A stretch of 7,714 nt of DNA. It comes from Bacteroidaceae bacterium (GTDB lineage Bacteria > Bacteroidota > Bacteroidia > Bacteroidales > Bacteroidaceae). The translations under genes and the position numbers were made by a program. The notes under the pieces are model-generated. The model was not told where the DNA came from and did not search any database. It worked only from the letters and a program-made list of their open reading frames with translations. Shown here piece by piece: positions 1 through 5,905 of the stretch; the stretch's first letter is position 1; each line of letters begins with the position of its first letter. The stretch lies in NCBI GenBank assembly GCA_017472905.1, contig JAFUNW010000105.1:1-7714 (forward strand), written 5' to 3'.

Positions 1-311
1 ACTGCGGTTTCGATGTAGACATGGGACCGCTGTTCCAAACCCCGGCGGAAGCTGCTCGCGAAGCTGTGGAGAATGATGTACACATCGTAGGTGTATCCTC
101 ATTGGCAGCCGGACACAAAACGTTGGTTCCACAAATCATTGAAGAGTTGAAGAAACTGGGACGCGAAGACATCATGGTCATTGCCGGAGGTGTAATCCCC
201 GCACAAGATTATGACTTCCTCTACAAAGCCGGTGTTGCCGCCATCTTCGGACCGGGAACTTCCGTAACCAAAGCTGCATGCCAGATTTTGGAGATGTTGT
301 TGGAAGAATAA
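1..311 (+). CDS. mutB: Methylmalonyl-CoA mutase large subunit, C-terminal end (partial, 5' end outside window)
   Basis: The reading frame is open from the left edge (first full codon at 3) and ends in TAA at 309-311. It encodes the last ~102 residues of the adenosylcobalamin-binding domain. Visible are GVSSLAAGH, carrying the SxL element of the B12-binding fold, and VIAGGVIP, carrying the later GG element that packs on the cobalamin nucleotide tail, followed by the typical end AAIFGPGT. The DxHxxG motif that holds the cobalt-ligating histidine lies before the window. The enzyme interconverts succinyl-CoA and (R)-methylmalonyl-CoA in the cytoplasm, with the small subunit usually encoded just upstream; in Bacteroidota this feeds propionate formation. 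An ATG at 21 is internal, because the frame continues upstream with conserved domain residues. The gene is also called scpA. Other B12 mutases (ethylmalonyl- or isobutyryl-CoA mutase) share this domain, but this form is the most likely in this lineage. Confidence 0.93.
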   Translation, partial: CGFDVDMGPLFQTPAEAAREAVENDVHIVGVSSLAAGHKTLVPQIIEELKKLGREDIMVIAGGVIPAQDYDFLYKAGVAAIFGPGTSVTKAACQILEMLLEE

Positions 312-333
312 TCTTTTCAACCCCTACCAAAGC

Positions 334-367
334 AAGGTTCCGACTTCGGTCGGAACCTTTTTTTATC
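334..367 (+). terminator. Rho-independent terminator after the mutase gene
   Basis: A perfect 11-bp stem (AAGGTTCCGAC at 334-344 with GTCGGAACCTT at 349-359) closes on a TTCG tetraloop with the stabilising C-G closing pair. A T-rich run (358-364, then ATCTTT) follows. It starts 23 nt after the mutase stop codon and lies before the next promoter, so it separates the two transcription units. Confidence 0.93.
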
Positions 368-392
368 TTTTCGCCCAACAAAAGAGCGGATA

Positions 393-426
393 TTTTTTCC
401 TACCGGCAGAAAAAGCCGTACTTTTG
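393..426 (+). promoter_or_regulatory. Bacteroidota-type promoter of the cyclophilin-M16-MATE operon
   Basis: TACTTTTG at 419-426 matches the Bacteroidota -7 consensus TAnnTTTG exactly. The -33 region is only a T-run (TTTTTT, 393-398) at about the right distance, without a clean TTTG. Transcription would begin around 431-435, leaving an AT-rich untranslated leader of about 35 nt before the ATG at 468. This position argues against the in-frame GTG at 426, which overlaps the -7 box. Confidence 0.7.
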
Positions 427-467
427 TGCTTTATTTTTTAACAGACAATCCTTTTAAACAGATTATT

Positions 468-1229
468 ATGGACAACAACAAAGAAATTTCCCTGCTTATT
501 GAAACGTCTAAGGGTAACATCATCGTGAAACTATACAACGAAACTCCGCGCCACCGCGACAACTTTATCAAATTGGCCCAAGAAGGATTCTACGAAGGCA
601 CGCTCTTCCATCGGGTCATCAAGAATTTCATGATACAGGCCGGCGATCCGGAGTCAAAGAATGCCCCGGCCGGAAAGATGCTTGGTTCGGGCGATGCCGG
701 ATACACCTTGCCGGCCGAATTCGTATACCCCCGCTATTTCCACAAGAAAGGAGTGCTGTCGGCTGCCCGTCTGGGCGATGAAGTCAACCCCGAGAGAGCC
801 TCATCGGGATGTCAATTCTACATCGTGACCGGACAGGTCTACACCTCGAAACAACTCGCCGGCATGGAAAACCAGCTCAATCAAATGAAACTGAAGAATG
901 CATTCGACAGTCTGGCACGCACACACATGAAAGAGATATACCAAATGCGAAAAGCCAACGACATGAACGGACTTCAACAGCTCCAGGAACAGCTGATTGC
1001 CGAAGCACAAAACCAAATTGCCGGTGAAGCCCCCTTCAAGTTCACTCCCGAACAGGTCGAAGCATATACCACCGTAGGAGGAACACCCCACCTCGACAAC
1101 CAATATACCGTATTCGGAGAAGTCATCGAAGGGATGGAAACAGTAGATGCCATCCAACAGATGAAGACCAACCGGGTAGACCGTCCCGAAGAAGATGTTG
1201 TAATCCGTAAAGTAACCGTATTGGAATGA
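468..1229 (+). CDS. Cyclophilin-type peptidyl-prolyl cis-trans isomerase with helical insertion
   Basis: This 253-residue protein catalyses cis-trans isomerisation of Xaa-Pro bonds. The cyclophilin fold is seen in IETSKGNIIVKLY (11-23), the active-site strand LFHRVIKNFMIQAGD (46-60, with catalytic R49 and Q57), GVLSAAR (95-101), GCQFYIVTG (114-122) and YTVFGEVIEGM (213-223). Between FYIVTG and HLDNQYTVFG sits an insertion of about 80 residues (125-206) rich in Q, K, E and M. It is predicted helical and makes the protein much longer than a minimal ~165-residue cyclophilin. Where human CypA has Trp121, HLD has His, so weak cyclosporin binding is expected. No signal peptide or membrane segment is visible, so it is probably cytoplasmic. 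The start at 468 is chosen over an in-frame GTG at 426 because the latter lies in the promoter and the family begins near here. Its stop overlaps the next start (ATGA). Confidence 0.92.
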   Translation: MDNNKEISLLIETSKGNIIVKLYNETPRHRDNFIKLAQEGFYEGTLFHRVIKNFMIQAGDPESKNAPAGKMLGSGDAGYTLPAEFVYPRYFHKKGVLSAARLGDEVNPERASSGCQFYIVTGQVYTSKQLAGMENQLNQMKLKNAFDSLARTHMKEIYQMRKANDMNGLQQLQEQLIAEAQNQIAGEAPFKFTPEQVEAYTTVGGTPHLDNQYTVFGEVIEGMETVDAIQQMKTNRVDRPEEDVVIRKVTVLE

Positions 1230-2512
1230 TTCACATCAACCGACATATTCTGGGAAACGGCTTGCGCATTGTACACACCCAAGACCCGGAGACCCAAATG
1301 GTGGCTCTCAACATTCTCTACGATGTAGGCGCACGCGATGAGGAAGAACATCAAACAGGATTTGCACACCTTTTCGAGCACCTTATGTTCGGAGGTTCGG
1401 TAAACATACCCGACTACGACACACCCGTACAGGAGGCCGGAGGAGAAAACAACGCCTGGACCAGCAACGACATCACCAATTACCATTTGACCCTGCCTTG
1501 CCAAAATGCGGAAATCGGCTTTTGGCTAGAATCCGACCGAATGCTCAGCCTCGAATTCTCACCCCAAAGTCTGGAAGTACAGCGCCAAGTGGTTATCGAA
1601 GAGTTCAAGCAACGCCACCTGAACCAACCATACGGCGATGCCAGCCACCTGGTTCGGGATATGGCCTACAAAAAACATCCGTACCGATGGCCTACCATCG
1701 GACTCGACATATCACACATCGCCAACGCAACGATGGAAGAGGTCAAAAACTTCTTCTACCGTTTCTATGCTCCGAACAACGCTATCCTCGCCGTAAGCGG
1801 AAACATTTCGTTTGACGAAACAGTACGCTTGGCTGAGAAATGGTTTGGTCCCCTGCCACGCCGCGAAACGAACAAGCGAAACCTGCCACAGGAACCCAAA
1901 CAAACTGAGATTCGCCGCAAAGAGGTAACCCGAGCAGTACCGCTCGACACTCTCTACATGAATTTTCATACTTGCCCGCGCGTTCACCCCGACTATCATG
2001 CAACCGACATGCTTTCCGACCTCTTGGCTAACGGACGTTCCAGTCGCCTGATACGCCATTTGGTCGTTGAGAAACAGATTTTCAGTTCCATCGATGCCTA
2101 CATCACCGGAAGCATCGATGCCGGACTGCTGCAAATAAAGGGAACCCCTTTGGAGGGAATTTCACTCGAAGAGGCGGAAAAAGCTGTCTGGAAAGAGTTG
2201 GAAGCCCTGAAGACCGAGGCTTTCGTTCCGGAAGAATTGGAAAAAGTGAAAAACAGATACGAATCGGAACAGCTGTTCAACAACATCAACTTCTTGAACA
2301 AGGCCATCAACATGGCCTACTTCGAGCTGATAGGAAAAGCCGAAGATATAAATGAGGAAGTGGCCAACTATCGTGCCGTATCGGAAGAACAGATTCACAA
2401 AGTGGCCTCCGAAATCTTTGTGCCGGAAAACTGCTCGATTCTCTTCTATCGGAGCGAAACAAAACAGCCGGAAAATTGTCTGAATAACATCAGACAAAAG
2501 CAAACGACATGA
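1226..2512 (+). CDS. M16 family zinc metallopeptidase (single-chain M16B type)
   Basis: This 428-residue protein is related to mitochondrial processing peptidase beta and PqqL-type enzymes. The inverted zinc motif HxxEH is intact (H48, E51 and H52 in FAHLFEHLMF). The downstream acidic zinc ligand is expected at E125/E126 in VVIEEF. Also visible are GGENNAWTSNDITNYH (72-87), HPYRWPTIG (151-159) and YAPNNAILAVSGN (181-193), all typical of the N-terminal domain. LLANGRSSRL (266-275) marks the second, non-catalytic M16_C domain. The length fits one two-domain half of the clamshell, so the active form is probably a dimer; whether a partner exists elsewhere is unknown. No signal peptide is seen. 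Its ATG overlaps the cyclophilin stop and its TGA overlaps the MATE start, indicating translational coupling. The substrate cannot be told from sequence. Confidence 0.93.
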   Translation: MIHINRHILGNGLRIVHTQDPETQMVALNILYDVGARDEEEHQTGFAHLFEHLMFGGSVNIPDYDTPVQEAGGENNAWTSNDITNYHLTLPCQNAEIGFWLESDRMLSLEFSPQSLEVQRQVVIEEFKQRHLNQPYGDASHLVRDMAYKKHPYRWPTIGLDISHIANATMEEVKNFFYRFYAPNNAILAVSGNISFDETVRLAEKWFGPLPRRETNKRNLPQEPKQTEIRRKEVTRAVPLDTLYMNFHTCPRVHPDYHATDMLSDLLANGRSSRLIRHLVVEKQIFSSIDAYITGSIDAGLLQIKGTPLEGISLEEAEKAVWKELEALKTEAFVPEELEKVKNRYESEQLFNNINFLNKAINMAYFELIGKAEDINEEVANYRAVSEEQIHKVASEIFVPENCSILFYRSETKQPENCLNNIRQKQTT

Positions 2513-3834
2513 AGCCATACTCCGAACATTACAGCACACTGGCCCGCGTAGGACTGCCCATAGTCATCGGACAACTGGGAATCATCATTCTGGGATTTGC
2601 CGACACCATCATGGTGGGCCAACACAGCACAGACGAACTGGGAGCTGCCGGATTTGTGAACAACATGTTCAACCTGGCCATTATCTTCAGCACCGGATTC
2701 TCTTACGGACTCACCCCCGTAGTGGGCAGCAATTACGGAAAACAAGACTTCGCAGCCGTTAGTCGGGCTTTGAAAAACAGCCTGCCGGCCAATACGCTGA
2801 TTGCCCTCTTCGTATGTCTGTGTATGGGAATGCTATACCTTAATTTGGAGCACCTGGGACAACCCGAAGAGTTGCTCCCGCTGATGCGTCCCTACTACTT
2901 GACACTCTTGGCCAGCCTGCCCTTCATGTTGTGGTTCAATGCTTTCAAGCAATTTGCCGATGGCATTACGGATACCCGCACTTCCATGTGGATTCTGCTG
3001 GGCGGAAACGTGTTGAATATTGTGGGAAATCTGGTTCTGATCTTCGGACTCTGCGGATTCCCCGAGTTAGGTCTCTTCGGAGCCGGCCTCTCTACACTGA
3101 TTTCACGCATCGTCATGTTCGCAGCCTTTGCCATCCTCTTTTTCTGTACACCTTATTATAATAGGTATAAGCAACACTTCTTCCGACAGTCGGTCAATCG
3201 GAACGACTTCCGACAGCTCAACCGGTTGGGTTGGCCCATTGCCTTGCAAATGGGAATGGAAACAGCATCGTTCAGTCTCAGCGCCATCATGATGGGATGG
3301 TTGGGAGTGGCAGCCTTGGCCGCTCACCAAATCATGTGTACTGTCGGAACACTCTGCTTCATGGTCTATTATGGCATCGGTGCAGCCATCACCATCCGCG
3401 TCAGCTACTTTCATGGTCAAGGCGACCGGGCAAACGTACATCGTTCAGCCAATGCCGGCTTCCACCTCATCCTTCTTTCCGGTCTGGTAGCCTGCACCGT
3501 CATTGTCTTGCTGCGCCACCAACTGAGCGGGTGGTTCACCGACAGCAGCGAGGTCGATACCATTGTTCTCAGTCTCATCATCCCCATGTTGCTCTACCAG
3601 TTCGGAGACGGCATGCAAGTGGCTTTTGCCAACGCCCTGCGCGGCATTGCCGATGTGAAGCCCATGATGCTCTATGCTTTCATTGCCTATTTCCTCATCT
3701 CCCTACCGGCCGGCTATCTCTTCGGATTTGTACTGGATATGGGTAGCGTAGGCGTATGGCTTGGCTTCCCACTCGGGCTGACGAGTGCCGGACTCATGTT
3801 TTACATGCGCTTCAGAAAGCATGCCCGTAGTTGA
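2509..3834 (+). CDS. MATE family multidrug/organic cation efflux transporter
   Basis: This 441-residue inner-membrane protein has about 12 hydrophobic segments in two homologous halves, the usual MATE layout and length. TM1 (about 14-36) carries GFADTIMVG, whose D32 matches the conserved N-lobe acidic residue involved in cation coupling in NorM-like proteins. TM2 carries the loop/helix GFSYGLTPVVGSNYGKQ with the G-x-N-Y-G-K element. The C-half repeat begins near LGWPIALQMGMETASFS (about 242-258), with AALAAHQIM following. Transporters of this family export cationic drugs, dyes or metabolites in exchange for Na+ or H+; ion and substrate cannot be assigned. It is the last gene of the operon. 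No classical terminator follows the TGA at 3832; a repeat tract starts 16 nt later and faces the convergent pectinesterase gene. Confidence 0.93.
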   Translation: MKPYSEHYSTLARVGLPIVIGQLGIIILGFADTIMVGQHSTDELGAAGFVNNMFNLAIIFSTGFSYGLTPVVGSNYGKQDFAAVSRALKNSLPANTLIALFVCLCMGMLYLNLEHLGQPEELLPLMRPYYLTLLASLPFMLWFNAFKQFADGITDTRTSMWILLGGNVLNIVGNLVLIFGLCGFPELGLFGAGLSTLISRIVMFAAFAILFFCTPYYNRYKQHFFRQSVNRNDFRQLNRLGWPIALQMGMETASFSLSAIMMGWLGVAALAAHQIMCTVGTLCFMVYYGIGAAITIRVSYFHGQGDRANVHRSANAGFHLILLSGLVACTVIVLLRHQLSGWFTDSSEVDTIVLSLIIPMLLYQFGDGMQVAFANALRGIADVKPMMLYAFIAYFLISLPAGYLFGFVLDMGSVGVWLGFPLGLTSAGLMFYMRFRKHARS

Positions 3835-3849
3835 AAGGAATTGTTATTT

Positions 3850-4360
3850 ATAGGAGTTAGAGGAGTTATCGCTACGCTAGGAGTTAAAGGAGTTAGAGCC
3901 GATAGTGTTGCAATATTCTTCTTTTTGTCATCCTGAGCGGAGTTTACGAAGCCGAAGGATCTTTTTACTCAAAGAAGTTAGAGGAGTTATCGTTCGCTTC
4001 GCTCACTAGGAGTTAAAGGAGTTAAAGCCAATACTCTTGCAATACTATTCTTTTGTCATCCTGAGCGGAGTCGAAGGAGCTTTCTTTAATGAGGAGATAG
4101 ATGGAGATAAAGGGAGAAAGAGGCCAAATGATAGGCTATACTATTGGCTCTAACTCCTAGTGAACGAAGTGAACGCTAACTCCTAGCGAAGCGATAACTC
4201 CTTTAACTTCTTTCCAAAAGATCCTTCGACTTCGCTCAGGATGACAAAGAGAATAGTATTGCTAAACTATCGGCCTCTATCTCCCCAAAGAGCGAAGCGA
4301 TATCTCCATTTATCTCCTTTTATCTCCCTCTAACTCCTAGCGAAGCGATAACTCCTTCTT
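3850..4360. repeat. Modular intergenic repeat tract 1, between convergent MATE and pectinesterase genes
   Basis: This ~510-bp gap has no credible gene and is made of repeated modules. The left part has GGAGTTA boxes at 3853, 3862, 3880, 3889, 3983, 4009 and 4018; the right part has TAACTCC boxes at 4151, 4177, 4195, 4331 and 4349. REP-like cores lie at 3926-3962 (plus orientation, with a 9-nt insertion), 4054-4081 (plus) and 4219-4246 (minus). GGAGATA-type runs are at 4092-4117 and their complement TATCTCC at 4278-4327. A 26-nt imperfect palindrome (GCCAAATG...ATTGGC) is at 4123-4148. The tract begins 16 nt after the MATE stop and ends about 12 nt from the pectinesterase stop, so it fills the gap. 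A transcript from either gene would fold into extended hairpins, and these may be the only termination structures here. Confidence 0.9.
3984..4182 (-). repeat. Composite repeat unit, copy A (199 bp, 32-bp inverted ends)
   Basis: The ends 3984-4015 and 4151-4182 are inverted copies matching at 29 of 32 positions; one of the three differences can be a G-U pair in RNA. They carry the pattern GAGTTA-n-CGTTC...CACTAGGAGTTA. Inside lie, in minus orientation, the GCCAATAG...TTTGGC palindrome, the TATCTCC run, an ATTAAAGAAAG linker, a REP-like core and a second GCCAATA linker. The same order appears in plus orientation at 5538-5759. No open reading frame of note lies inside, so it resembles a non-autonomous MITE-like element. 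No target duplication can be recognised because neighbouring sequence is also repeat. Confidence 0.75.
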
Positions 4361-4371
4361 TAAAAATAAAC

Positions 4372-5391
4372 TCACTTCGAGCTCAACGGATTCCATCCGT
4401 CTTCACCTTTCAAGACCTCTTGCATCGAATAGCCACGCAAATTAGGAAGCTGATGGCCATAAGAAACCCGCTTGTCGATGTTGCTTCCCTCGCCTACATT
4501 CTGATATTCGGCATAGAAGACGGTCTTCTCGTTCGACTCACGTCCCCAATTGTTCCAACCCTCCGGGTGGATATGCTTACCTAACCGGCAACGTACAAAC
4601 ACCGCTTGGGCATACGGACGCCAAGGACGAGACAAGAAGACTTTTCCGTCCAGCCCCTTTTCTGCCGTAAGACGACAATCATAGAAGACATAACCATACT
4701 TTGCTCCTTGCGGTGTAGAGGGAGCCGTTACGTAACCACCTGTCTTACTGTGGATGTGACAACGGTCAAACACAGCTGTCGATGCTCCGAAGATAAAGTC
4801 TACCGTACCCTCTACGTAACACTCTTCATAATATTGACGGCTGTTTCTTCCCCACGTATAGAGCGTATCCTGAAAACCTAGGAAACGACAATTCTTGAAA
4901 TGCACACGGTCGCCAGCTACGAAACAAGCCACCGCCTGCCCTACCGGACCGGAAGTATTCTCAAAAGTGATGTTCTCCGCATAAAAGTCGGACGCATAAA
5001 TATAAATGGAAGACGAGCCGGAAGTACCCTTGTTCTCACCAAACGTATTCTTCTTGCTCGCATAATCGTCATACGAAAGTACTGTACCCTCTTCACCATA
5101 CAAGGCAATGTATTGCTTGCAGGGAGCCACTACCAACTTCTCTTTGTACACTCCCTTTCGGATGTAGATTCGGGTTATCTGCTTGCGAAAATCCGGTACC
5201 GCATTGATAGCCTCTTGCACAGTCTTGAAATCTCCACTTCCGTCCTGAGCCACTACAAAATCGCAAGAGTCGGCCGACAAGCTATTCACATGATTAAATT
5301 CCGGTGCCTTGCTCGGATCGGTTTGTGCCCAACCATTCATCCCCAATAAACAGCACACAAACGCAAATAGGCATACTAAACTTTTCTTCAT
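4372..5391 (-). CDS. Secreted pectin methylesterase (carbohydrate esterase family 8)
   Basis: It removes methyl esters from homogalacturonan, giving methanol and de-esterified pectin for lyases and hydrolases. From the ATG at 5391 the protein has 339 residues and begins with a Sec signal peptide (MKKSLVCLFAF..., hydrophobic to about residue 18, likely cut after A22). The CE8 right-handed beta-helix motifs are all present: GVYKEKL (80-86), GQAVACF (151-157, oxyanion Gln152), FQDTLYT (173-179, catalytic D175 and Gln174), VDFIFGA (197-203, catalytic D198) and LSRPW (253-257, R255; Ser replaces the usual Gly). An in-frame ATG at 5415 would add eight residues (MNVKIEKA). The inner start is preferred because it gives a normal signal peptide after an A-rich leader, but the outer one cannot be excluded. 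No lipobox is seen, so the product is probably periplasmic. No susC/susD or other pectin gene is nearby. Composite repeats flank it on both sides. Confidence 0.93.
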   Translation of the reverse strand: MKKSLVCLFAFVCCLLGMNGWAQTDPSKAPEFNHVNSLSADSCDFVVAQDGSGDFKTVQEAINAVPDFRKQITRIYIRKGVYKEKLVVAPCKQYIALYGEEGTVLSYDDYASKKNTFGENKGTSGSSSIYIYASDFYAENITFENTSGPVGQAVACFVAGDRVHFKNCRFLGFQDTLYTWGRNSRQYYEECYVEGTVDFIFGASTAVFDRCHIHSKTGGYVTAPSTPQGAKYGYVFYDCRLTAEKGLDGKVFLSRPWRPYAQAVFVRCRLGKHIHPEGWNNWGRESNEKTVFYAEYQNVGEGSNIDKRVSYGHQLPNLRGYSMQEVLKGEDGWNPLSSK

Positions 5392-5462
5392 CGCTTTTTC
5401 TATTTTAACATTCATTATTCATAAGTTCTTTTTCACAATTCCTCCCTTTCCGCATTCTTCTT

Positions 5463-5505
5463 TTCTCTTTTCCGTCTCTTGTCATGCTGAGCGGAGATTT
5501 TATTA
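5463..5505 (+). repeat. Gene-proximal boundary module, copy 1 (upstream of pectinesterase)
   Basis: The module has the form CTTTTCCG...TTGTCATGCTGAGCGGAGA followed by TTTATTA. It differs from the other REP-like cores in having CATG instead of CATC and lacking the CGAAGGATCT half. Near-identical copies lie at 6602-6642 and 7500-7540. It sits 48 to 72 nt upstream of the two possible pectinesterase starts and forms the gene-facing edge of tract 2. TCCG and CGGA can pair around the GTCATGCT loop. Confidence 0.75.
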
Positions 5506-5537
5506 TGAAAGAGTTAGAGGAGTTAGCGCTGCGCTAG

Positions 5538-5759
5538 GAGTTAGCGTTCACTTCGCTCACTAGGAGTTAGAGCCAATAGTATAGCCTATCATTTGGCCTT
5601 TATCTCCCCAAAGAGCGAAGCAATATCTCCTTTTATCTCCATCTATCTCCTCATTAAAGAAAGATCCTTCGACTCCGCTCAGGATGACAAGAGAATAGTA
5701 TAGCAACACTATTGGCTCTAACTCCTTTAACTCCTAGTGAGCGAAACGAACGATAACTC
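5538..5759 (+). repeat. Composite repeat unit, copy B (222 bp, 32-bp inverted ends)
   Basis: The ends 5538-5569 and 5728-5759 are inverted copies with 29 of 32 positions matching. Internal order is the GCCAATAG...TTTGGC palindrome (5572-5597), the TATCTCC run, the ATTAAAGAAAG linker, a REP-like core (5662-5689) and a linker with AATAGT...ACTATT (5694-5713). It is the inverted counterpart of the unit at 3984-4182, across the pectinesterase gene, and closely matches the start of the unit at 7570 onward. It carries about 23 nt (AAGAGCGAAG region, 5608-5621 and surroundings) that copy C lacks. Confidence 0.75.
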
Positions 5760-5905
5760 CTCTAACTCCTTTGAGTAAAAAGCTCCTTCGACTACGCTCA
5801 GGATGACAGGAGAATAGTATTGCAACACTATCGGCTCTAACTCCTTTAACTCCTAGCAAAGCGATAACTCCTTTAACTCCTAGTGAGCGAAGCGAACAAT
5901 ATCTT

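Noticed and set aside
426..467. Upstream GTG start for the cyclophilin gene
   Set aside because: The GTG overlaps the -7 promoter box, so it would not be in the transcript; the added residues do not resemble the family.
974..1504. Long minus-strand frame opposite the cyclophilin/M16 junction
   Set aside because: It is a shadow of two strongly supported overlapping genes with clear motifs.
3853..3895. AGGAG in the boxes as ribosome binding sites
   Set aside because: No start codon with a credible frame follows at the right distance, and Bacteroidota rarely use Shine-Dalgarno pairing.
3850..4360. CRISPR array
   Set aside because: Repeats are short, in both orientations, and spaced 9-26 nt by other repeats rather than by unique spacers of uniform length; no cas gene is present.
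5309..5563. Plus-strand open frame across the pectinesterase start and repeat
   Set aside because: It is antisense to the signal peptide of a well-supported gene and ends in repeat sequence; no recognisable domain.
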